Source of the DNA: Microvirga vignae
Lineage (GTDB): Bacteria > Pseudomonadota > Alphaproteobacteria > Rhizobiales > Beijerinckiaceae
Assembly (NCBI RefSeq): GCF_001017175.1
Contig: NZ_LCYG01000015.1
Coordinates: 62,001-126,000 of the forward strand
DNA: 64,000 nucleotides
Direction: 5' to 3'
The position numbers and the translations under genes are program-made. The notes below the pieces were generated by a model, which saw nothing but the letters and a program-made list of their open reading frames with translations, searched no databases and was not told where the DNA came from. This document shows, one piece after another, positions 1 to 7,920 of this stretch; within the stretch, counting starts at the first letter, position 1, and every line of letters starts with the position of its first letter.

Positions 1-373
1 CCAGGATGTTGCGACCCTCCGCGGCAATGGTGGAGAAGCTCTGCGTATCGGATCTTGCCGCCTGCGCGCAGGTGAAAGATGCCGGCATGTTGCGGGTCGG
101 AGAGCGCAGGTCCTCCCCGTCGCAATAGCCGATCGCGAGAACCCGCTCGTCGGACGCGATACGCTCGAATAGGCCGGCGAGCCGCCCGACGTCGTCACGG
201 GCCAAAAGGCTGACGACCTGATCGCGGGCCGAATTGAACACGAGCTGGGACCGCAGCTCCACATCGCGCCGGGTCCACTGCTCTACGAAGGATGTGGCAA
301 ACGGAAGAACGGCCAGAATGACAATGGCCGCGACAAGCAACGCAATACCGCCGAAGCGAAAGATAATCCTCAA
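1..373 (-). CDS. N-terminus of a membrane-anchored protein, possibly HAMP/trehalose-6-phosphate synthase (truncated by window edge)
   Basis: The open frame runs off the left edge and has about 124 visible residues. The best start is TTG at 373, preceded by an AGAGG-like ribosome site; no ATG lies in frame nearby. The protein opens with one strong membrane segment (residues about 5-27) followed by EQWTRRDVELRSQLVF and a soluble stretch with ERIASDERVLAIGYCDGED. From memory, this resembles the extracytoplasmic sensor-like N-terminus found on trehalose-6-phosphate synthases of Rhizobiales, where HAMP and glycosyltransferase-20 domains follow. Those domains are outside the window, so a sensor kinase or cyclase remains possible. 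That it is a gene is fairly safe; the product name is an inference. Confidence 0.55.
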   Translation of the reverse strand, partial: MRIIFRFGGIALLVAAIVILAVLPFATSFVEQWTRRDVELRSQLVFNSARDQVVSLLARDDVGRLAGLFERIASDERVLAIGYCDGEDLRSPTRNMPASFTCAQAARSDTQSFSTIAAEGRNIL

Positions 374-513
374 ACCTCTGCTTCCCAGAACATTTCAGAC
401 ATGTCGAAGGCTGAAGCCTAAAACTCGGGAAAACCTCGATGCTTGGCCTCTTACCCGAGCGCCGCACTCGAGGGACGCTCGTCCCGGTTATGGGGTTCCA
501 TTCTGAACTTTCT

Positions 514-666
514 AGAGCGTCGGACCCAAAAGTGGACTTGCACTTCTGGGATTGATCCGATGCTCCCTTCATAGAGCAGCGCCTCGTGCGGACCCGAAGG
601 TCCGCGTCAGCGACCCGATGGGCCACGTCAGTGAAAACCGGATTCACTTTTCCGCACGATGCGCTC
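514..666 (-). repeat. Family 1 double-hairpin repeat, long form (copy A)
   Basis: Inverted relative to the other intergenic copies. It carries the CGGACCCAAAAGTGG arm pair, a short AT-richer linker, then a second palindrome ending TTTTCCGCACGATGCGC. About 40 extra bases (GGTCCGCGTCAGCGACCC and neighbours) sit inside the second palindrome, as in copies D and E. Together with the following terminator it fills the 385-base gap between the left-edge gene and the adaptor gene; nothing else is seen there. Confidence 0.85.
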
Positions 667-701
667 GGTTTGGGGCTCCTGCCGAGATCTCGCCAGGCAA
701 T

Positions 702-735
702 AAAAAACCGCAGCCGGCACAAGGTCGGCTGCGGT
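702..735 (-). terminator. Rho-independent terminator of the type I secretion operon
   Basis: A 10-bp stem, ACCGCAGCCG (707-716) against CGGCTGCGGT (726-735), with a 9-base loop. On the minus strand it is followed by six T, as expected for transcripts ending just past the adaptor gene stop at 759. Confidence 0.85.
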
Positions 736-758
736 CCGAACGCTAACCTCTGGATGAT

Positions 759-2084
759 CTAGTGCTCGCGGAAGGCGCGGGCGATCTGGTCCTTCATGGG
801 CTTGAAGAAATATTCGAGAGGTGTGCGCTCGTTCACCTCGACGAAGACCTCTGCCTGCATGCCGGCGATCAGATGCAGGTTTCCGAGCCGCTTGATCTCG
901 TCCTGCGGCAGCTCCACACGGATCGTGTAGAAGGTCATACCCGATTGCTGGTCGCGGGACACGTCGGCCGAGATGCGGCTGACGGTGCCATGGAGGTCGG
1001 GCATGTTGCGCGCATTCGAAGCATGCACCTTCACGGTCGCTTTCTGCCCAATCTTCACTTGATCGATCTCGTTGGGGAGAACCTTGGCCTCGAGCTCGAG
1101 CTTATCGTTCGTGGGAACGATGAGCATGACAGGCTCGGCCGGCGAAATGACGCCGCCGATGGTATGGACATTCAGCTGGTGCACATAGCCGTCGCTCGGG
1201 GCGCGGATGTCGATACGCTTCAGCTGATCCTCAGCCGCCACGCGACGCTCCGTGTACTCGGCGATCTTGCTCTGCATTTCGCGCAGCTCCTGCATGGCTT
1301 CCGCGCGCATCTGCTCGTCGATCTGGATGATCTGGAACGAGGTTTCGGCAATGCGGCTTTCAGCCTGCGCCACGGATGCGATCAGCTGGCCACGCTGGCC
1401 CTCGATGCTGGCGGCATCACGCTCGAGAGCGTTCAGGCGCGGAAGCTGCACCAGGTTCTTCTGGTAGAGATCGCGGACGCCTTTGAGTTCCTCGGTAATC
1501 AGCGCCGCCTCGCGGGCCTTCGCTTCCTGCTGAGCCCTCAGACCCGTGATCTCATCCTGAGACTGGGCAATCCGCTTCTTGAGCTGATCCTTCTGCGCAT
1601 CACGCGTGGCGCGGCGGGCATCGAAGAGGGTACGCTCGGAAGAAACGATCTTCTGAACGGCCGGATCGTTGAGGCGATTGGCAAATTCCGGCGGCATCTT
1701 GATCTCGGAGGCACCGTCGCGCTCGGCCTCGAGGCGCGCCAGTCGGCCGAGATACTCGTCGAGCTGTTTTGTAATCACCTGAAGGTTGGCGCGGGTCACC
1801 GTCTCGTCCAGACGGACCAGGAGATCGCCCGCCTTGACGCGGTCGCCATCCTTCACCTTCAGCTCACCGACGATACCGCCAGTAGCGTGCTGGATCTTCT
1901 TGACGCTGCTGTCGACGACGAACTGACCGCCGGCGACGACGGCACCCGACAGGGTCGAGGTGGCGGCCCACAGGCCGATCGTGCCGGCGAATAGAGCGAT
2001 CATGGCGATGCCGGCAACGCGCGACTGGCGCAGAACCTTCTCGTGCAGCGAAGGCTTTTGGGGCTGCTTCTGTAGGACGATCAT
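759..2084 (-). CDS. HlyD/PrtE-family type I secretion periplasmic adaptor
   Basis: 441 residues. This is the membrane-fusion subunit that links an inner-membrane ABC exporter to an outer-membrane TolC-type channel. A short cytoplasmic tail is followed by one membrane segment (about 23-45), then a lipoyl-like half with AGDLLVRLDETVT, a long alpha-helical coiled coil (about 100-290), the second lipoyl half (IRAPSDGYVHQLNVHT) and a C-terminal beta-barrel region. The length is typical of PrtE/PrsE. It begins directly after the stop of the upstream ABC gene, so the two form one operon closed by the terminator at 702-735. No TolC gene or obvious RTX-type substrate lies in the window. Confidence 0.93.
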   Translation of the reverse strand: MIVLQKQPQKPSLHEKVLRQSRVAGIAMIALFAGTIGLWAATSTLSGAVVAGGQFVVDSSVKKIQHATGGIVGELKVKDGDRVKAGDLLVRLDETVTRANLQVITKQLDEYLGRLARLEAERDGASEIKMPPEFANRLNDPAVQKIVSSERTLFDARRATRDAQKDQLKKRIAQSQDEITGLRAQQEAKAREAALITEELKGVRDLYQKNLVQLPRLNALERDAASIEGQRGQLIASVAQAESRIAETSFQIIQIDEQMRAEAMQELREMQSKIAEYTERRVAAEDQLKRIDIRAPSDGYVHQLNVHTIGGVISPAEPVMLIVPTNDKLELEAKVLPNEIDQVKIGQKATVKVHASNARNMPDLHGTVSRISADVSRDQQSGMTFYTIRVELPQDEIKRLGNLHLIAGMQAEVFVEVNERTPLEYFFKPMKDQIARAFREH

Positions 2085-3860
2085 TTAACCAACCTCCCGC
2101 AGGTTCGAGGCCTGCGCCGGCGCCGGCTGCACCCGTATCGTCGGGGTCTGCGCCGGGACCGTATTGCGTTTCATCACACTCTGCAGGACTTCGTCCCGCG
2201 GGCCGAAGGCCTTGATGCGGCCCTCTTCCATGATGGCGACCTGATCGACCTGTCCGAGAGCGGCAGGACGATGGGTAATGACGACGACGATGCCGCCACG
2301 CTGCCGAACCGACAGGATCGCCTGATTGAGCGCCTCGTCGCCGGCGCCGTCGAGGCTGGCATTCGGCTCGTCGAGCACGACCAGGAACGGATTGCCGTAG
2401 AGGGCGCGGGCCAGAGCGACACGCTGGCGCTGACCACCTGAGAGGGAGGCGCCGGCCTCACCGAGAACCGTATCGTAGCCGTCCGGCAGGTTGAGGATCA
2501 GCTCGTGAGCGCCAGCCGCCTTCGCCGCGGCGATGATGTCCTCCGGCTTGGCCTTCGGCTGGAAGCGGGCGATGTTCTCGGCAACGGTGCCTTCGAACAG
2601 CTCCACATCCTGCGGCAGATAGCCGATGTGACGGCCGAGAGCATCCGGCTCCCACTGGTCGAGTGCCGCACCATCGAGGCGGACTTCGCCGCGCATGGCC
2701 GGCCACACGCCGACGAGGGCGCGGGCGAGGGTCGACTTGCCCGAGGCGCTGGGGCCGATCAGGCCCAGACCCTGGCCGGCCTGGAGCCGCAGCGACGCGG
2801 CCTGGACGATCGGGAGCTGAGCTCCCGGAGCGGCCACAAAGACCTCCTCCACGGACACCGCTGCTTTCGGAGCGGGAAGCGGCATGCGCTTTCCCTGGGC
2901 CGGGACGAGGGTCATGATGTGCTGAAGACGGCGATAGGCCTGACGGGACGCGGTAAAGCCCTTCCAGTGCGCCACGGCGATTTCAATCGGCGCGAGAGCG
3001 CGGGACATCAGGATCGAGCCGGCGATCATGAGACCGCCCGACATCTGCCCCTCGATCACCAGGAGAGCGCCGAGACCCAGGATGCCCGACTGGAGAACCA
3101 TGCGGAACACCTTGGCGAAGGCGCTGATGCCGGCAGAAGATTCACTGGCCGCGAGACCATCGTTGACGTGGCGGACATGCACCTCGTCATAGCGCTTGCC
3201 GAGGTGGCCGAGCATGCCGAGCGCGCGGATTGCTTCCGCATTGCGGCGGCTGGTCTCGGCCAGAGCGTGGCGCTCGGCGCCGCTCTTCGTCACTTGGAAG
3301 GACGGCTCCTTGCTCTTGGCGTCCGTGTAGATCGTCAGGAAGATGATGCACACGCCGCCGATCACGGAAAAGACGCCGATCCAAGGATGGATCATGAAGC
3401 AGCCGATGAGGAAGATCGGCATGAAGGGCATATCGAAGAGAGCCGTGGGGCCAAGGCTCGAAAGGAAGCCGCGGATCGTGTCCACGTCCCGGATCGGCTG
3501 CATGCTCTCGGCCTGCTTGGCACCCTTCAGCGGCATGGTCGCAACGAGATCGAACACGCGCGGCGCGAGGATCTCGTCGAAGCGGGCGCCGATGCGGGCC
3601 AGCATCCTGCCGCGCAGCATGTCGAGGCCGCCCGAGAGGGCATAGGCCGCCAGGACAATGAGGGAGAGACCGATCAGGGTCGGGATGCTCCGGCTCGACA
3701 GCACGCGGTCATAGACCTGCAGCATGTAGATCGAACCAGTCAGCGCCAGAATGTTCACGACAGCCGAAAAGCCAGCCACGCTGGTAAAAGAAGGTAAGCA
3801 CGATTTCAGAGCGTCTTGGACCTCTGTGCTCTCTTCCCGATGTTTCGATGCCTGCTTCAT
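2085..3860 (-). CDS. Type I secretion ABC permease/ATPase (PrtD/PrsD family)
   Basis: 591 residues from the ATG at 3860, which has a good GGAAAG site upstream; a longer frame to 3920 exists but has weaker support. It is a fused exporter: membrane segments in roughly residues 20-310, then an ATPase domain with Walker A (GPSASGKST), signature LSGGQRQRVALARAL, Walker B LVVLDEPNASLDGAG and a switch histidine (VVITHRP). There is no N-terminal C39 peptidase domain, as in the PrtD/PrsD group that exports unprocessed proteins with C-terminal signals. It is co-transcribed with the adaptor gene. The substrate is unknown from this window. Confidence 0.93.
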   Translation of the reverse strand: MKQASKHREESTEVQDALKSCLPSFTSVAGFSAVVNILALTGSIYMLQVYDRVLSSRSIPTLIGLSLIVLAAYALSGGLDMLRGRMLARIGARFDEILAPRVFDLVATMPLKGAKQAESMQPIRDVDTIRGFLSSLGPTALFDMPFMPIFLIGCFMIHPWIGVFSVIGGVCIIFLTIYTDAKSKEPSFQVTKSGAERHALAETSRRNAEAIRALGMLGHLGKRYDEVHVRHVNDGLAASESSAGISAFAKVFRMVLQSGILGLGALLVIEGQMSGGLMIAGSILMSRALAPIEIAVAHWKGFTASRQAYRRLQHIMTLVPAQGKRMPLPAPKAAVSVEEVFVAAPGAQLPIVQAASLRLQAGQGLGLIGPSASGKSTLARALVGVWPAMRGEVRLDGAALDQWEPDALGRHIGYLPQDVELFEGTVAENIARFQPKAKPEDIIAAAKAAGAHELILNLPDGYDTVLGEAGASLSGGQRQRVALARALYGNPFLVVLDEPNASLDGAGDEALNQAILSVRQRGGIVVVITHRPAALGQVDQVAIMEEGRIKAFGPRDEVLQSVMKRNTVPAQTPTIRVQPAPAQASNLREVG

Positions 3861-4256
3861 TATCTTCTTTCCATCGATGGTCCGGTTGCCCGGCACACCG
3901 TCCAGTTGCAGTGCCGCCATGCAGGGTTATATCCTAGCATGGCGTTTGCCACCTTGCGATGGCTTCGATGTCGGGCTTGGGACCGTAAGAGCATCTTATC
4001 AGGACCAGGCGGGAGCGCCCGGCTTTTTCATGGCTCTTATGGATATGAGATGCCCCCAAAGTTAGCGCCTTCCGTTACGCCACCTTTGATGTAACCCTAT
4101 TTCATGTATCTATGTCAACTAAAACTCTTGGCAATTGTTGGGCAAGATTTTCCCACCCTCTATCTGGAGAGGGAGCGTAACGCGGCCCCTCATCCAAACG
4201 TAACTCTTTAGTAAAATTTTATGGTTAACCCTGTGGCCTCCAAATGAGGTCGCAAT
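3861..4256. other. Divergent promoter region between the secretion operon and an unknown membrane protein gene
   Basis: 396 bases, AT-rich compared with its surroundings, especially 4040-4240. It must hold promoters in both directions, but no convincing -35/-10 pair stands out. No gene or repeat of the window's families is seen. Confidence 0.5.
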
Positions 4257-5105
4257 ATGGACACGCCCAACATTTCTCGCCCGCTCCCCGCAGACCACGG
4301 CCGCAGCGGCGAAGCGGCACCAAGCTCCAGCCAGATCAATTCGACTGCCAGTGCAGCCTTAGCCGAAGCGGTCAGGAGCGCCCGCCAGGAACTGAGGGCA
4401 ACACCGTCCCCCACTCAGCTGAAAAGCGCAGAACGCGAGATGGTTACCGGAAAATCATCTTTGAAGAGGTCGTTCCTGGCACAGGCCGCGACGGCTCTCC
4501 TGCTGATCGGAACCGGATGGTTTGCTTCCTACATGGGAACCTTGGCCAACCGGGATGCCATTCACCGCGTGGAGGCCGAGACCGCGCGCAGCCAGGAGAT
4601 CCTGTCCAAGCTCACGGACGATCTGGCGGCGCTGAAGAGCACCATGGCGGCGACGCGGGACGTCGCGTATACCGCGTCCACCTCCAAGGTTTCCGATCAG
4701 GCTAAGCTTGCAGAAAAGGTCGACCGCCTCGCCGTTGCGGTCCAGGAGCCTGGCAAGAAGATGTCTGCTCTCGAGGAACGGCTCAACCGCATGGAAAGCC
4801 AGATCATGGCGAGCCTGAACGGCTTGAGCGCGAGCAAGCCTGCCGCGACGGCGGCGGCCCCTGCCGGCGAGCCCGATCGCGAGAGCGCCCCTGCTGCGAA
4901 GCAGGCGAAGACCGAACCGGTCGAGGGCTGGGTGCTGCGCGAGGTCTATAACGGTTCGGCTCTCGTGGAGAGCCGCAACCGCGGCATCTACGAGGTGATG
5001 CCCGGCAATACCATTCCAGGCGCAGGCCGTGTGGAAGCCATCGAGCGACGGGGTGGCCGCTGGGTCGTGGTGACCGACAAGGGTCTTATCAGCACCTACC
5101 GCTGA
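4257..5105 (+). CDS. Unknown membrane-anchored coiled-coil protein
   Basis: 282 residues; the ATG at 4257 has GAGGT upstream. The first 70 residues are low-complexity Ser/Ala/Thr-rich. One membrane segment (about 74-96) follows, then a heptad-like helical region (about 97-190) suggesting a coiled coil, an Ala/Pro linker, and a compact C-terminal beta-rich domain (about 222-282) beginning EGWVLREVYNGSALVESR. A cytoplasmic N-tail with periplasmic remainder is likely. It is divergent from the type I secretion operon, so a link to secretion or the envelope is possible but only an inference. The stop TGA abuts the opposing DUF2474 stop (TGATCA), leaving no intergenic space. I do not recognise the family. 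Confidence 0.8.
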   Translation: MDTPNISRPLPADHGRSGEAAPSSSQINSTASAALAEAVRSARQELRATPSPTQLKSAEREMVTGKSSLKRSFLAQAATALLLIGTGWFASYMGTLANRDAIHRVEAETARSQEILSKLTDDLAALKSTMAATRDVAYTASTSKVSDQAKLAEKVDRLAVAVQEPGKKMSALEERLNRMESQIMASLNGLSASKPAATAAAPAGEPDRESAPAAKQAKTEPVEGWVLREVYNGSALVESRNRGIYEVMPGNTIPGAGRVEAIERRGGRWVVVTDKGLISTYR

Positions 5106-5348
5106 TCAGTGCGGGATGATGAACCGCAGCCCATAGACGAGAACGGCGAAAGCCGCGAGGCTTGCGAGATAGATGAGCACGAACCAGAGCAGGCGCGTGC
5201 ATCGGACCCAAAAGTGGAATCCACTTTTGTGACCAATCCGATGCTCATTTTCTAGAATAGCGCATCGTTTGCTGCGAAAAACCGGATCCACTTTTTCGCA
5301 CGTTGCGCCGGAGCGCCTCTCCGGCGGACGATGGGTATCGGCTTGCAT
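5106..5348 (-). CDS. DUF2474-type cytochrome bd accessory microprotein with in-frame repeat insertion
   Basis: 80 residues. The ATG overlaps the cydB stop as TGATG, so it is the third gene of the cyd operon. The C-terminal 29 residues (LLWFVLIYLASLAAFAVLVY and on) form the single membrane helix typical of DUF2474, a family usually around 40 residues long and encoded next to cioAB. Residues about 15-50 are encoded by a family 1 palindromic repeat (5199-5306, 108 bases, exactly 36 codons) inserted without breaking the frame. No ATG or GTG lies between the repeat and the helix, so a product must read through the repeat. Whether the enlarged protein still works is unknown; it could be a decaying gene. 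Confidence 0.7.
   Translation of the reverse strand: MQADTHRPPERRSGATCEKVDPVFRSKRCAILENEHRIGHKSGFHFWVRCTRLLWFVLIYLASLAAFAVLVYGLRFIIPH
5199..5306 (-). repeat. Family 1 double-hairpin repeat inside a coding sequence (copy B)
   Basis: Read on the minus strand: GTGCGAAAAAGTGGATCCGG and its partner arm, a linker, then CACAAAAGTGGATTCCACTTTTGGGTCCGATGC. It is the same architecture as the intergenic copies, with a length divisible by three, and lies wholly within the DUF2474 frame. Confidence 0.9.
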
Positions 5349-6397
5349 CAGTGATATCCGTAGCCGCCGCCCTGGATTTCCTCGGCCACCTTTCCGCGGA
5401 ACACGTAATAGGCATAGGCCGTGTAGGCGAAGGTGATCGGCAGCACGATGGCAAAGCCCACGAGCGCGAAGAGCTGGGAATGCACGGTGTTCGCCGTGTC
5501 CCAGATCGTCAGGTTCGGCGGCACGTTATAGGGGAAGAGGCTGACGCCGAGGCCGAGATAGCCAAGGAGGAAGAGCGTAATCGCCAGAAAGAACGGTCGA
5601 TAGTGACGCCCCTCCTCGAGATCGCGAAACAGCCGATAGGCCGCGTAGGCCGTGATCAGCGGAATCGGCGCGAGAAAGGCGATATTGGGCCAGGAGAACC
5701 AACGCGTTTCGATCTGTCGTCCGAGGAACGGAACCCACAGGGACACGACGCCCATGGCGATGATGGTCGCGATCAGAAAGCGGACCGCTATGCGCCGCGC
5801 CCAGATCTCCAGCTCGCCCGTCGTCTTCATCACGCACCAGGTGGAACCGAGAAGCCCGTAGCCGCAGATGAGACTGATGCCGGTGACGACGCTGAAAGGT
5901 GTGAGAAAATCGAACGTACCGCCGGTGAACTGGCGCCCGTCATTGGCAAAACCCTGCACGAAGGCGCCGAGCACCATGCCCTGAAAGAAAGTGGCGAGCA
6001 GCGAGCCGAAGAAGAACGCATTGTCCCACAAGAACTTCGAACGCTCCGATTTAAAGCGGAATTCGAAGGCCACACCGCGAAAGATCAGCGCGATGAGCAT
6101 GAGGATGATCGGCACGTAGAGCGCCGGCATGAGCACTGCATAAGCCACGTGGAACACGGCGAAAAGGCCGCCGCCGCCGAGGATGAGCCAGGTTTCGTTG
6201 CCGTCCCAGATAGGTGCCACGGAAAACATCATCCGGTCGCGCCAGTTCTCGCTGCGCGCGGCCTTGAAGAGGATGCCGACGCCGAGATCGAAGCCGTCGA
6301 CGATCACATACATGGCCACCGCCACCGCGATCAGCCCCGCCCAGATCAGCGGCAGCCAGAAGGCGAGACCTTCGTATTCGTTGCCAAACCCGAACAT
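5348..6397 (-). CDS. cydB: Cytochrome bd-type quinol oxidase subunit II (CioB-like)
   Basis: 349 residues from the ATG at 6397, preceded by a strong GGAGGGAG site; longer upstream frames lie over cydA and are rejected. Subunit II pairs with CydA to form the membrane quinol oxidase that reduces O2 to water with high affinity and without proton pumping. The N-terminal FWLPLIWAGLIAVAVAMYVI VDGFDLGVGI block is diagnostic, and about eight membrane helices follow. There are 10 bases between cydA and cydB, and its stop overlaps the start of the DUF2474 gene, so translation is probably coupled through all three. Confidence 0.96.
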   Translation of the reverse strand: MFGFGNEYEGLAFWLPLIWAGLIAVAVAMYVIVDGFDLGVGILFKAARSENWRDRMMFSVAPIWDGNETWLILGGGGLFAVFHVAYAVLMPALYVPIILMLIALIFRGVAFEFRFKSERSKFLWDNAFFFGSLLATFFQGMVLGAFVQGFANDGRQFTGGTFDFLTPFSVVTGISLICGYGLLGSTWCVMKTTGELEIWARRIAVRFLIATIIAMGVVSLWVPFLGRQIETRWFSWPNIAFLAPIPLITAYAAYRLFRDLEEGRHYRPFFLAITLFLLGYLGLGVSLFPYNVPPNLTIWDTANTVHSQLFALVGFAIVLPITFAYTAYAYYVFRGKVAEEIQGGGYGYH

Positions 6398-6407
6398 GCT
6401 CTCCCTC

Positions 6408-7844
6408 CTATTTCGCCGGCTGCGCCCGATGGCCGGGCCTGCCTTCGATGCCTTCGTCCGGCACGGAGAGCGGACGCTTCGGCTTCTTGGCGATATCGTC
6501 GCCGCGTATGTCTTCGACCGGATCGGGCCCGCGCCGCAGGAGCTTGGCGAGATAGTAGGAGCCGAAGCCGAAGATGAAGGCATAGACGACGAAGAAAGTG
6601 ACAAGCGATGTCGCGACTGCGCCCGCGGCCACGGGCGACACCGCATCCGCCGTGCGCAAGTGTCCATAGACCACGAAGGGCTGGCGACCGATCTCGGCGG
6701 TGAACCAGCCGAAGAGCACTGCGCCGAATCCCGAAGGAGTCATGAGCATCGTGGCGGTGAGAAACGGCCTGTTCGTGAACAGCGTGCCCTTGAGACGCAG
6801 ATAAAGACTCCAGAGACCGATGCCGAGCATCGCGAAGCCCAAGCCCACCATGATGCGGAAGGAGAAGAAGACGGGCCAGACCGGCGGACGATCCTCCTTC
6901 GGTACGTCCTTGAGACCCGGAACGACGCCATCATAAGCATGGGTGAGAATCCAGCTGCCGATCTTCGGAATGCCGATCTCGTAATGGTTCGTCTCCGCCA
7001 CTTCGTCGGGAATGGCGAAGAGGCGAAGCGGCATGTTCGACATGCGATCCCAGTTGCCTTCGATGGCCGCGAGCTTCATCGGCTGGTATTTCAGGACGCC
7101 GAGGCCATGCAGGTCGCCGATCACGATCTGGACCGGCACGAAGATGGCGGCGAACCACAGAGCCATCGAGAGAGAGCGGCGCGAACCTGCAAGCTTTGCC
7201 TCCGGTGCATCATGCGGATGACGCAGCAGCATCCACGCCGACATGCCGGCCACCGCGAAGGCCGTGGTGATGTAGCAGCCCATCACCATATGCGCGTAAC
7301 GCAGGGGGAAGGATGGATTGAAGACGATCTTGAACCAATCGACCGGCACCATCTTGCCGTTCTCGATGGCAAACCCCGTCGGCGTCTGCATCCAGGAATT
7401 CGTGGAGAGAATCCAGAAAGCGGAAATCAGCGTGCCCAAGGCCACCATGCAGGTGGCGAAGAAGTGCAGCCTGTCACCCACCCTCTCCCAGCCGAAGAGC
7501 ATGATGCCGAGGAAGGCCGCCTCGAGAAAGAAGGCCGTGAGGACCTCGTACGCCATCAACGGCCCTACGACGTTTCCGGCAATCTCGGAAAAGCGCGACC
7601 AGTTGGTGCCGAACTGATAGCTCATGACGATGCCCGACACGACGCCGAGGCCGAAGGAGACCGCGAAGACCTTCACCCAGAAACGGAAGAGGTTACGATA
7701 AAGCGGATTGCCCGTGCGCAGCCAGTTGAATTCCAGCGCCGCGAGCCAGCTCGCCAAACCGATGGTGAAGGCGGGAAAGATGATGTGGAACGCAATCGTG
7801 AACGCAAACTGGATGCGTGAGAGCATCAGGGCATCGAGTTCCAT
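6408..7844 (-). CDS. cydA: Cytochrome bd-type quinol oxidase subunit I (CioA-like, short Q-loop)
   Basis: 478 residues. It binds hemes b558, b595 and d and oxidises quinol at the periplasmic Q-loop. Visible ligands are His20 (AFTIAFHIIFPAFT) and His185 (RYAHMVMG), with the acidic pair Glu100 and Glu108. The signature GRQPFVVYGHLRT is present with Phe where E. coli has Trp. It is shorter than E. coli CydA (522), consistent with the truncated Q-loop of the CIO (cyanide-insensitive) class. It is first gene of the cydA-cydB-DUF2474 operon; no CydDC assembly genes are present. Confidence 0.96.
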   Translation of the reverse strand: MELDALMLSRIQFAFTIAFHIIFPAFTIGLASWLAALEFNWLRTGNPLYRNLFRFWVKVFAVSFGLGVVSGIVMSYQFGTNWSRFSEIAGNVVGPLMAYEVLTAFFLEAAFLGIMLFGWERVGDRLHFFATCMVALGTLISAFWILSTNSWMQTPTGFAIENGKMVPVDWFKIVFNPSFPLRYAHMVMGCYITTAFAVAGMSAWMLLRHPHDAPEAKLAGSRRSLSMALWFAAIFVPVQIVIGDLHGLGVLKYQPMKLAAIEGNWDRMSNMPLRLFAIPDEVAETNHYEIGIPKIGSWILTHAYDGVVPGLKDVPKEDRPPVWPVFFSFRIMVGLGFAMLGIGLWSLYLRLKGTLFTNRPFLTATMLMTPSGFGAVLFGWFTAEIGRQPFVVYGHLRTADAVSPVAAGAVATSLVTFFVVYAFIFGFGSYYLAKLLRRGPDPVEDIRGDDIAKKPKRPLSVPDEGIEGRPGHRAQPAK

Positions 7845-7920
7845 ACCGCTTCCCCATTAACGTCCTGCCCTGCTTTTAGGGCGTCAGGGGCGCTGGGACC
7901 AGAGGCTCTGCGCATTAGGA

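Noticed and set aside
5103-5108. TGATCA serving as stop codon on both strands as a designed feature
   Set aside because: Back-to-back convergent stops of this kind arise by chance in compact genomes; kept only as a note on the two genes.
5303-7820. Long plus-strand open frames opposite cydA and cydB
   Set aside because: High-GC antisense shadows: composition is His/Arg/Asp-rich without family features, while the minus strand encodes clear cytochrome bd subunits.
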